From assembly GCF_000497045.1 (NCBI RefSeq), contig NW_015961970.1, positions 434,802 through 498,801 on the forward strand: a stretch of DNA of 64,000 nucleotides, read 5' to 3'. Below the pieces are notes generated by a model. The model did no database searches, had not been told where the DNA came from, and worked only from the letters and a program-made list of their open reading frames with translations. This document shows positions 34,658 through 43,348 of this stretch, in pieces. The stretch's first letter is position 1; every line of letters starts with the position of its first letter. The position numbers were made by a program, and so were the translations under genes. This DNA is from Kalmanozyma brasiliensis GHG001. Lineage: Eukaryota; Basidiomycota; Ustilaginomycetes; Ustilaginales.

Positions 34658-37600
34658 CTAGTGGTTCGAGGTGCTAGCAAAAGGGTTGACGGAAAAGACC
34701 TTGAGCACGGGCGGCGACTTAGTCATGTCACTCGTAACGATCACAGGCACATGCATGAGCTCCCTGATCGTCTGGATCTTGTGTCCGCCCGCGGCGTTCT
34801 CCTGAACACCGTCGAACTGGAGCGCCGTCTTGTTCAGACTCTTGTTGCGCTGTTGCGATTCGCGAGCAGCTTCGACGTTGTGCTGGCGGATAATGGCCGA
34901 GGTCGAGTGCTCGTCGTCGTCCTCGTCAGCAAAGAGCGCCGCTTCGTCCGTCTGCGACTGCGACGTCATCTCCATCATCTGGTGCTGCTGAGCCACCTCC
35001 TGCAGCTTCTTGACGTGGACGTCGTCCGAAGTCTCGGCGAGCCAGGCGATAACGTCAACGTTGTCCTTCCAGTAGATGGACAGCGCGTTGCGGTCCTCGT
35101 CGTACGTGTGGTTCTCGATGGGCATCTGGTCGACGTGGACGCGCTTCTCGATGCCAAAGTCGGGGACGATCACGTCGAACGCAGCATCAAGCACGCCCAT
35201 GACGGTGGCAGTGCGAACGACAGGACCGTAGCGCATGGTGAGATCGTGGACGAGCAAACAGAGGAAGAGATGGGCGCTCTGCTCTTGGGCCAGCTTGGCC
35301 GCGTCCTTCTTGACGTTGCACTGCTGGGCGATCTTGGCCATGGCCTCACGGTCGACGGGGAACTTGTCCTGCTCGGCAAGCACGGCTTCCAGCTGGCGGT
35401 GCACCATCAGATCGGCATAGCGGCGAATGGGAGATGTAAAGTGCGTGTAGAGGGGCACGTTGAGCGCGTAGTGGTGGTACTTGGCAATGTCGACCATACC
35501 TGTGCAGAAGTACTTGGCCTTCATCATCGAGTTGGTGACCAGAGCTTGCAACGCCTGACGAGCCGACTCGTCCTCGATCGCCTTCAGGCTGCGGTGGAGA
35601 GCTCCGCCCGACGAAACATCGATGTCGTAGCCCATCGACTTCGCTCGGCGCAGGAAGCCCTCAAGACGTCGGTCGAGAGGCTTCTCGTGTCGACGAAGGA
35701 GCGCCAACTCGGGCAGACCAAAGGCGATCTGTTGAGCGACAGCCATGTTGGCCTGAAGCATGAACTCTTCGATCAGCCGGTGAGCGTCGTAGGAAGAGTA
35801 GATAGTTGCGTCGGTGGGCAGTCCGTTCTCGTCGAGCTTGAAGCTGAGCTTGACATTGTCGATACGAAGGGCGCCCGCGTCGAAGCGGCGAGCGCGCATC
35901 TTCTGGGCCAGCTCGTGCAGGATCAGGATGTCGTCGGCGATGTCCTTGGGCTGGTGCGCCTTGATCTTGTCCTTGGGCAGCTCTCCACCCTCGATCACCT
36001 TTTGGGCATCAGCGTAGGCGAGCTTGGCGCACGAGTCGATGATCGACTTGCCGAACCAGCTCTTGATCACCTGAGCGTCCTTGTTCATGGTGAACACAGC
36101 CGAAAAGGTGAGCCTCTCGACACCAGGAACGAGCGAGCAGAGCTCTTCGCTGAGCGTGGGGGGAAGCATGGGAATGGCACGCTGCACCAGGTAGACCGAA
36201 GTACCACGCTTGCGAGCTTCGCGGTCGAGGCTGGAGCCGAGCTTGACAAAGTGCGAGACGTCGGCGATGTGAACACCCACCTCGAAGTTGCCGTCGTCGA
36301 GACGCACGACATGCAGAGCGTCGTCGAGGTCCCTGGCGGTCTCGGGGTCGATGGTGAAGACGCGGTGGGAGCGGTAGTCCTTGCGCGTCTCGTACTCCTT
36401 CTCGGGAATCTTCCAGGGAGTGGGAGGAAGGCACTTGAGCGCGCCCTCGGAGAAAGCCTCGGTGGCGGAGCTGAGCGTGTCCTTGAGCAGAGCCTGCGTC
36501 TCTGCTTCGACATTTCCAATGACACCGATCTCTTCGACGAGGGCACCGAAGGGGTGCAGAGAGGTGATCGGCCAGCGCTTGATGCAAGCCACAAAGAGAC
36601 GACTGTTGAAGCTTTCCTGGCCCTCGTCGGCCCAGAAGTCCTCGGGCGCTTGGTCGGCAGGGATGGCGATGAGCGGTACGCGCTTGTCCGTGGGTCGGAA
36701 CCAGATGATCTTGGGACGAGGCTTGATCTCAGGAGCGAGAGCGCCGGGGCCTTCGCGCTGGGCCCGCTCAGCCTGCTGCTTCTCTTTGGTAGCAGCCGAC
36801 GAGGGTCGAAGCAGACCCAATGTGCCGGAGAACAGCTGGCCAGGCGAGCGTTCGACGATGGCGACGACGTGGCCAGCCAGCTGAGGAGGGCTCTCCTCGT
36901 TCTCCTCTTCGTCCTCGATGAGTCGGAGCTGAGCGCCTTCGACCTCGAGGTCGTCCTTGGCCTTGTCAGGCTTGCGCGAGATCTGACCATTCTGCTCTTC
37001 CTTGCGCTTCTTCTTGTCTTCCTTCTCCTTCTTGATGCTCCAGACCTCGAGAGGGTCGAGAAGCTCGACGGCGACGAGATCGCCTTCGAGGGCGCGGTTG
37101 CGGTCCTTGGATCCGCTGATGAATATGTCGCCATCGAGCACCTCGGTGGTGACGTAGGCGTCGCTTCTGTTGCGCTTGTTGATTCGCAGCACGCCGACGA
37201 CGATCTTACCGTGAGCAAGCAGCGTCGGCAAGGTGCCCTGAGGCAGGTAGTTGCCAAAGAGAGCCTTGCGCTGCGTGGCGCCAGGCCCGTTAGCAGGACC
37301 GCCGATGCCGCCGAACTGGTTGCCACCAAAGCCGCCAGCCATGGGATTGAAGGCGCCGCCGACTGAAGGTGCGCGGTAGTGACCCGTGACGGCAGCTGAC
37401 TCACGGAACTGGTGAAGCATGGCGAGGTGAGCCTGGGCTTGAGCGAGATCGACAAGCTGGGGCTGCTGAACGCTGTTCATGCGCCACTGCGTACTACTGC
37501 CGCGAGCGTGGCTGCCGCGAGGACCACCTGCTCCGGCGCCGCCGAAGCCATCAGCGAGATCGTTCATGGAGCCGCCCATGCCGAAGCCATTGAGGCTGAC

Positions 37601-38830
37601 AAGACCACCTCCTGCCATGAGATAATCGGACGAGAGATCGGTGAGCTGAGCCGAGGGGCGGCTGAAGTGACCGGAGGTGAGGTGAGTAGGCTGATAAGCA
37701 GCTTGGGCGGTGCGCTGGGCGCTAGCCGTGCTAGGGAAAGAAAAGTTGGGGTTGGCCTGCATGGCTGGGCCGCTGGACTGCATAGCTTCGGCATTAGGAG
37801 AGCTACGCTGTTGGGATTGTTGCTGCTGCTGTTGCTGTTGCTGGTTGGCTTTATTGAGGACGTTGACCGAGTGTCGGCGGCCGTGGCCTTGAGGAAGGTT
37901 CGAGTTCTGAGTAGCGGCCTGGGCGGGAACGAAGCTGTTGAGACCGCTGTTGAAGGTGTTGCCGGTAGAGAAGCTGCCCATAGGACCTGAGCGAGGGGCG
38001 TGGCTCTGGATGCGGCGATGACCGCCGAAGCTGTGGTTGCTGCCGTTGAAGGTGTTGCCGGCACCTGCCGCCGGGTTGTTGGCCGACTGCATGAGTTGCT
38101 GTTGCTGAAGCTGGAGCATCTCGATCTGCTGCTGCAGAGCGACCTGCTGCTCTGCGAGCATCTGGCTCTGAGCAGAAAGCGAGTTCGGGTTTGCGTTGGC
38201 CGCGCCGCTTGCCGCAGACGGATTGCCGCCCCTGCTTGGCAGCATGCCGCTCATGTCGCTACCAGTGCGTCGATGAGCGCCGGTGCCAGACGAACTGAAG
38301 CTAAAGTCGGAGACGTGACCCCGCTGAGCTCGAGTGGGATCGAAGGCAGAGGCGCCGTACCCGACCGAGCTGGCGCCATCATCGGTCATGTCGTCTGCTT
38401 CGCTGGGGGTGGGACCAAGTCCAGACGACACGTTGTAACCGAGATCGGCGAATCGGCTCTGGAGACTGAGCTGACGCTGATGAGCGAGGTTGGCGCGGAA
38501 GTCGGCCGAAGAGGCAGAGTAGTTGCCATTGTTGGGCTGGTTGGAGTGACGTGCGACGGCGCTTTGGAAAGCGGCGTTTCCTGCGAAACGAGGACCGCCT
38601 TGGCGATTGAAGGCAGACTGGGACTGCGACGAGTTGAGGGACTCGGGGGCTGCTTCGGCGTCTTCGCCGAGACTTGCAAGACCGGCGGGTCTCGAGGCGA
38701 ACATGTTGCGGCCTTGGGCGTTGGCGTTGAGATTGAGCTGCTGTTGCAAGTGACCCTGAAGCTGATCAGTCTGTGCGGCCAAGCGGTTGGTGACCGCGTT
38801 GAGGTCGCGATTACCGTCTGAACGGTCCAT
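34658..38830 (-). CDS. SSD1: Ssd1/Dis3L2-family RNA-binding protein (RNase II fold)
   Basis: 1,390 residues from the ATG at 38828-38830. Residues 1-520 are Gln/Asn/Ser-rich with a poly-Gln run (QQQQQQQQQSQQ). A cold-shock pair begins near GKIVVGVLRINKRNRSDAYV. The RNB domain begins at RSHRVFTIDPETARDLDD, and its last signature is TSPIRRYADLMVHRQ. The four metal-binding aspartates of RNase II enzymes are present as Asp828, Asp834, Asp836 and Asp837. Yeast Ssd1 is a translational repressor of cell-wall mRNAs and is described as an inactive nuclease relative of Dis3L2. Several basidiomycetes are reported to keep the active-site signature, and this one does. Function is probably in mRNA control for growth and cytokinesis. 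A TATA box and a likely 5' UTR intron lie upstream. Confidence 0.95.
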   Translation of the reverse strand: MDRSDGNRDLNAVTNRLAAQTDQLQGHLQQQLNLNANAQGRNMFASRPAGLASLGEDAEAAPESLNSSQSQSAFNRQGGPRFAGNAAFQSAVARHSNQPNNGNYSASSADFRANLAHQRQLSLQSRFADLGYNVSSGLGPTPSEADDMTDDGASSVGYGASAFDPTRAQRGHVSDFSFSSSGTGAHRRTGSDMSGMLPSRGGNPSAASGAANANPNSLSAQSQMLAEQQVALQQQIEMLQLQQQQLMQSANNPAAGAGNTFNGSNHSFGGHRRIQSHAPRSGPMGSFSTGNTFNSGLNSFVPAQAATQNSNLPQGHGRRHSVNVLNKANQQQQQQQQQSQQRSSPNAEAMQSSGPAMQANPNFSFPSTASAQRTAQAAYQPTHLTSGHFSRPSAQLTDLSSDYLMAGGGLVSLNGFGMGGSMNDLADGFGGAGAGGPRGSHARGSSTQWRMNSVQQPQLVDLAQAQAHLAMLHQFRESAAVTGHYRAPSVGGAFNPMAGGFGGNQFGGIGGPANGPGATQRKALFGNYLPQGTLPTLLAHGKIVVGVLRINKRNRSDAYVTTEVLDGDIFISGSKDRNRALEGDLVAVELLDPLEVWSIKKEKEDKKKRKEEQNGQISRKPDKAKDDLEVEGAQLRLIEDEEENEESPPQLAGHVVAIVERSPGQLFSGTLGLLRPSSAATKEKQQAERAQREGPGALAPEIKPRPKIIWFRPTDKRVPLIAIPADQAPEDFWADEGQESFNSRLFVACIKRWPITSLHPFGALVEEIGVIGNVEAETQALLKDTLSSATEAFSEGALKCLPPTPWKIPEKEYETRKDYRSHRVFTIDPETARDLDDALHVVRLDDGNFEVGVHIADVSHFVKLGSSLDREARKRGTSVYLVQRAIPMLPPTLSEELCSLVPGVERLTFSAVFTMNKDAQVIKSWFGKSIIDSCAKLAYADAQKVIEGGELPKDKIKAHQPKDIADDILILHELAQKMRARRFDAGALRIDNVKLSFKLDENGLPTDATIYSSYDAHRLIEEFMLQANMAVAQQIAFGLPELALLRRHEKPLDRRLEGFLRRAKSMGYDIDVSSGGALHRSLKAIEDESARQALQALVTNSMMKAKYFCTGMVDIAKYHHYALNVPLYTHFTSPIRRYADLMVHRQLEAVLAEQDKFPVDREAMAKIAQQCNVKKDAAKLAQEQSAHLFLCLLVHDLTMRYGPVVRTATVMGVLDAAFDVIVPDFGIEKRVHVDQMPIENHTYDEDRNALSIYWKDNVDVIAWLAETSDDVHVKKLQEVAQQHQMMEMTSQSQTDEAALFADEDDDEHSTSAIIRQHNVEAARESQQRNKSLNKTALQFDGVQENAAGGHKIQTIRELMHVPVIVTSDMTKSPPVLKVFSVNPFASTSNH
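37808..37846 (-). repeat. Poly-glutamine coding repeat in SSD1
   Basis: CAG/CAA codon run encoding nine consecutive Gln followed by SQQ in the disordered N-terminal region. Mixed CAG/CAA codons suggest it is not a pure slippage tract. Confidence 0.8.
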
Positions 38831-38879
38831 TGCTGCGGGTGAAGGGAGTGCGTGACACGCTTGCGAGGTGATCTAAGGC

Positions 38880-38978
38880 CTGTGAATTGATGCAGGGTGG
38901 AGAGAAATAAGTGGGTAAGGTCAGTGACTGAGCTCACGATAGGTGTTCAGACGTTGCGGCGAGCATGTGTCTACTTAC
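38880..38978 (-). other. Probable 5' UTR intron of SSD1
   Basis: GTAAGT donor after GGTCCCA, a CACTGACC branch-like element, and a TCAATTCACAG acceptor; 99 nt. It ends 49 nt before the SSD1 ATG codon. Confidence 0.6.
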
Positions 38979-39152
38979 TGGGACCAGACGGACGTGTGAT
39001 GAGAGGAAGACCGAGGTGTAAAGGAGGGGGGGATCGAAGGTGCGAATGGTGCTAAGCTGGGAGCAGAGAGAGAGGAGTTGCAAGATGTGTGATGAGGAGC
39101 GAGAGTGAGAGGCGCTGAGAGGACGAGAAGAAGCTTGCAAAGATCTACTGCA

Positions 39153-39160
39153 TTTATATA
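39153..39160 (-). promoter_or_regulatory. TATA box of SSD1
   Basis: TATATAAA on the minus strand, 323 bp upstream of the SSD1 ATG and 175 bp upstream of the 5' UTR intron donor. The spacing fits a short first exon. Confidence 0.55.
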
Positions 39161-41086
39161 GGCGATGGTGGCAGGGATGAGATGCGCGCTTGAGGGAGCT
39201 GCAAGGATAAGGCCGACCGAGAGCGAAGCAGGGACGAGCGAAGAAGTTCCTCGATGACAGAGGAACTGGTGGTAGCCTCGAGTGAGCAGGAAGGGAAAGA
39301 CGCCTGTCTGTGCGTGGAGCCGAATCTGATACACGTCGACGGCGATCAAGGTTGGCGATGAAGTCCAGAGAGTGCGTTGCGAGACGAAGGAGGTGGACCA
39401 GGAGCGGCGGAGGAGCGTAACGAGAGTGTGATTGAAACGAAGGTGAGCAAGGAGCGAATGATCCAGCTCCGTGCCAAGACGGAACCCGAGGAGAGACCGA
39501 AGGTTGTGCGACAGCTGCAAGTGGCGAGCGGCGATGATGAGAAGGAGGACGGAAGAGAGTAGTGAGAGGGAGCAACTCTGTTCAGGTTGAGGAGGTGACA
39601 AGCTCTCTGGTGGGAATCCGTGGTGTGGCACCAGACACGCTGAGCAGAGCAGAAGCGAGCGATCTGCAAAGTGACACGCCACGCAGCGTGACGATTTTGG
39701 TGACTTTTGCTCAGCTGTCTGTCTGCCTGCCTGCCTGGCTGGGCTGCACACGTAAGATTCTGGCAGGGTCCTTTGGTTCTTCTTCTCAAAGAAGCTTCAG
39801 AAGGCTGAGTTAAGTTACTTTGGCCGCTCCGCTCGTCACCGGAACCGCTTCCGCCAGCTCGTCTTCCTGCACTTCATGTGATTTCATCCAGAGTGACAAG
39901 CATCACTTCTCAGCTTGACTTGTCACATCGAGAAGACGAGAAGCTTGAGCGAGAGAAGCACAGGCCTGCCTGATCCCAAAAGGCTGAGTCGCGAATCGAA
40001 TCCCTTTCGCGCGTCAAGCGAGCCGAAAACCAACACTTTTGGCTGGTCCGCTGCGAACGAGCCAGCCACGTACGCACACACCTTCCAGCTTTTGCCTGAA
40101 TTTGCCAAAATTCAGAGGCAGAGCCCCCCTTGCGCCTTTTGATCTTCGCCACCACACAGACCCCGGCATCGTGGACCGACATTTGCAGTCTCTTGATTGC
40201 AGAGGCATGCGGCAGATCGGCGGAACAGCATTGCAGCTTTCAGCGAGGATTCGCCCAAAGCCGAAAGTCGCCCAATCAGCTGCGTTGCGTGACGATGTGA
40301 CTTTACAGAAGATGTATGTGCGTTGCAGTGGGATTTGAGTTGAGAAAAAGGTGAATCATTGATGGAGCGTGGCATTCGCAAGAAGCAGCGATTCTTCGCT
40401 CGGCTCGTGACGTCGGCAGACCGGAACTCGACAGCCGCCCATGCAGACCGTGGGGGCTGCTGACGACGTCCAGCAGGACGAGGACCCAGCGCTGCATGAT
40501 CTGAGGGTCTTCCTGCTTTTACCGAACCACTCCCTTCCGCTTGTCAAGTTCTGCGCCTAGACTCATTGCAGACTGGGTTAAGCTTCGCCGTCATCCCATC
40601 GTACAGCGGCCATGACTGCCCTCGGTCAGATCTAGAGCTCGGAGCTGCGTCGGTCCGTCGCACGTACATGCAGCTCAAGGCCTCCGTCTCTCGAGGGCGT
40701 CAATTAGTCGCTCTCTCTCTCCCTTTCCGGTCGTGCATCCTGCATCTCTCCAGACTTGGACAAGTCCTTGCTCACTTCTGCCGACAAGCTCGACAGACCT
40801 CACATCTCCGTTCCCACGCTTAGCTCTCGCTCTTTTTTCCCACGATCAACCGCCCCTTGGACGAGATGTCACAGATCAATGCTCGACACACACGCCGACA
40901 GATCGTGGGAACATAACTACAATTTGGTGGTACAGGCATAAAATGTGATCATACAGAACAAGATTCAGAATGGGGCGGGCCATCTCGGATGAATCGCCTT
41001 TCACTAAGAGAGACACTTGAGGGGGATATCATAGTTTCGGCGGTCGATTAGGACGCAGCCGGCAGAGCAGAGCAGCTGAGCCAGCT

Positions 41087-42910
41087 TCAAGGGTTCTTCT
41101 TCGGCCTGCCGCGCGGCTTCTTGGCCGGCGAAGGGGCGGCGGGAGCTGCCTGTGCGACGGGCGCAGCGGGTGCAGCAGCGGGAGGGGCAGCAGCAGCCAC
41201 GTCCGTCTTCTTCGGTCGTCCACGCGGACGCTTGGCAGGCTCGGTGCCCTCGACCTTTTCCTTGGGAGGACGCCCCCGCTTCTTGCCCGAGCCGGGCTGA
41301 GCAGGCGCAGCTTGCGTCGCAGGCGGCAAAGGCAGAGGCGTGCTTGGCAGCGGAGGAGTCACCACTCGGCTCAGGCTGGCATCGTCGGCAGTATTGGCGT
41401 CTTTCTTCGGGCGACCCCGCTTTTTGGCTGGTGCAGCTCCCGGCGCAGTAGGTGTCGATGGTGCTGCCGTGGCAGGCTGCGCTGGCTGGTTGGGAGCTGC
41501 AGCGCTTTGGGTGGCTTGTGCGGCAGATGCGTCCTTCTTGGGCCGACCACGTTTCTTCGGGCTAGGAGGAGCTTCGGCCTGGGCAGTCGCGGAAGGCTGA
41601 GACGAAGCCAGAGGCAGATTGTGCTGGTAGCCGTTCTGGCTCGAAGGGAGCTGCGCAATTTGAGACGTTGCGGGCGCGGCTTCGGCTGCAGCAACCAGAG
41701 AGGCTTTCGACGGACGACCTCTCTTCTTGGCAGGAGGACCTCCATCAGCAGCAGCCGGGGCCGCAGCCACCGGCGCTGGAGCAGAAGCAGGCGCGACAGG
41801 AGCCGCTGCTGCAGCAGCAGTGGCCGATTTGGGCGGTCGTCCTCGCTTCTTGGGCGAAGCCGGACTAGCGGCAGCAGGTGCGGGTGCGACTGGCTGGACA
41901 GGCTGACTCGCCGCAGCAGCAGCCGTCTGGGCTTTCGGGGGACGTCCTCGTTTCTTTGGCTGTGGACCCGCATCCGCGGCAGGCTGAGCAGCGGCTGGAG
42001 CCGCGGGAGCGGGAGCAGGAGCTGCTGCTGCTGCTGTTTCTGCGTTCTTCGGAGGGCGACCACGCTTCTTTGGCGAGGCTGGCGCAGCGGCAGGAGTAGA
42101 AGTGAGGGCGACTGGAGTGGGGGCGGGCGCTGCGTCTGAAGCTGGTTCAGCCGCTTCTTTGCGAGGACGACCGCGCTTCTTCTTTTCTTGTGCGGGTTGG
42201 GAAGCAGGAGCTGCGCTCACGCCGTTTGGTGCACTTGATGCGGGCGCGGGCTGGGAGCTGGTCGATGGCGCAGCAGTGGTGGCAGCGGCCTCGAGGGATG
42301 CTTTCGATGGGCGACTGTGGGAACAGAGTACGGTATTCGCGTCGCGATCAGTATGATTCTCTTCCTTCTTTTATCAGCAATGACACGTCGACGCAACTCA
42401 CCCTCTCTTCTTCTTGGTGGGGGACTCGGCAGATGCGGAGGATGGCGGCAGCACGGCCTCTGCGGCCTCTTTCTGGTCGGCATCCTCGACGCTTTCCGGG
42501 TCGTCCTTGACGCGTGCAGAGTCAGGAATGTCTTCTTCGGCGACGTGTCCCTCGGCAAAGGCGCGTCTGAGTTTGGCCTGGTCGGCGGGAATGAGTTCTT
42601 CGAAGCCATCCTGCAAGTAGAAAAGAGGAAGGTGCCAAAAGGTCAGCCGTGTTCCATAATATGCTCAATCGACGCGTCGGTGGACACTCACGAGGTCGAC
42701 GGGGTCGGTGATGCCATCCTTCTCCTTGATGTTTCGGATCACCTGGCTCGTGATGCAGCCATAGTGTCGGTACGCGAAGCTCTGGTTGCCCTGAATCTCG
42801 ACCAGAGTGCCCAGACGCATTTCACCCTTCTTGATCTTGGTGCCCTTGCATGGCTTTGCGCCCTTGCAAGCAGCTCGGTTGTTGGCCGAGTATTCGATTC
42901 GATACGGCAT
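41087..42910 (-). CDS. PARP-type zinc finger protein with 11 AT-hooks (three exons)
   Basis: Exons 42910-42692, 42610-42402 and 42314-41087 join in frame into 551 residues. Residues 1-95 form a PARP-type zinc finger: YRIEYSANNRAACKG with Cys15, KPCKGTKIKKGEMRLG, FAYRHYGCITSQV, and then after the first intron DGFEELIPADQAKLR. The rest is Ala/Pro/Gln-rich spacer with eleven AT-hook cores, nine of the KKRGRPxK form and two of KxPRGRPKK near the C-terminus. PARP-type fingers bind DNA breaks or distorted DNA and AT-hooks bind the minor groove of AT-rich DNA, so a chromatin or DNA-damage role is likely. No catalytic PARP or ligase domain follows. The first AT-hook is split by intron 2. The maximal single-exon frame (41087-42220) lacks the finger and begins mid-protein, so the spliced model is preferred. 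Confidence 0.88.
42315..42401 (-). other. Intron 2 of the PARP-finger/AT-hook gene
   Basis: 87 nt, GTGAGT donor after AAGAAGAGAGG, ATTGCTGATA as a possible branch region and a TTCCCACAG acceptor. Splicing in phase 2 rebuilds KKKRGRPSKAS, a complete AT-hook. Confidence 0.85.
42611..42691 (-). other. Intron 1 of the PARP-finger/AT-hook gene
   Basis: 81 nt, GTGAGT donor after GTCGACCTC, a GGCTGACC branch-like element and a TCTACTTGCAG acceptor. The phase-0 junction gives DPVDL-DGFEELIP, the normal continuation of a PARP-type finger. Confidence 0.88.
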
Positions 42911-43348
42911 GTCGACGGGCTTCGACGTCGCAGGCGACTGTAGCCGTAAGCGCGTCAAGTTGAACGCGTGGAGTTGGTCCGAAACCCGAAATCCCACCGT
43001 GAGATGTCGAGAAAACGAAAAAGTTGGCTGGGTCTGGATCCCTGAACAATGTCGCCGACAAGCGCGATGCCGTTCTGATGATGAAAGAATGAAGAAGTCG
43101 TGAACAGATGGTGGTGTCAGGAGGCTGGATGGATGGATGGATGGCGCGAACAGCACATGGACCAGAGACGGGCCACAGAGGCTAATCTCTGAAAAAGGAA
43201 AAAGACGCGATTTTGGTCGATTTATTTCCTTGAAAAACTACGGGCCAGATCAATTCCCTTGCCCAGTCCCTGCGCAGACGACACTCTTCTCTGGAGAAAA
43301 TCCATTTTCATTTCATTTTGCTGCTCGAGGTCGAGCTAGAGCCCTACC
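42911..43348. other. Intergenic, AT-hook gene promoter / KRE33 3' end
   Basis: 438 bp between two minus-strand genes. A TGGA tetranucleotide repeat lies at 43126-43144. An A/T-rich patch (TTTTCATTTCATTTTG) at about 43304-43320 lies just downstream of the KRE33 stop and may belong to its 3' end. No TATA box was recognised. Confidence 0.4.
43126..43144. repeat. (TGGA)n microsatellite
   Basis: Four full TGGA units plus TGG, in the leader region upstream of the AT-hook gene. Confidence 0.9.

Larger units (their letters stand above)
38831..41086. promoter_or_regulatory. 2.3-kb region: SSD1 leader and promoter, AT-hook gene 3' end
   Basis: The left third (38831-39160) is the probable SSD1 leader, with a 99-nt intron candidate (38880-38978) and a TATATAAA box at 39153-39160 on the minus strand. 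Pyrimidine-rich minus-strand sequence follows up to about 39560 and creates open frames of 150-258 codons with Ser/Leu/Pro-biased translations that I reject. From 39800 to 41086 I see no gene or repeat. The last part must hold the 3' UTR of the AT-hook protein gene. Confidence 0.45.

Noticed and set aside
34661..37366. 901-codon open frame antisense to SSD1
   Set aside because: It mirrors the SSD1 coding frame. Strong codon bias in GC-rich genes removes stops from the complementary frame. The translation is Leu/Val/Asp/Arg-biased with no domain.
38934..39751. Ser/Leu/Pro-rich open frames of 213 and 258 codons upstream of SSD1
   Set aside because: They overlap the TATA box and leader intron of SSD1, occur in several frames at once, and reflect a polypyrimidine tract.
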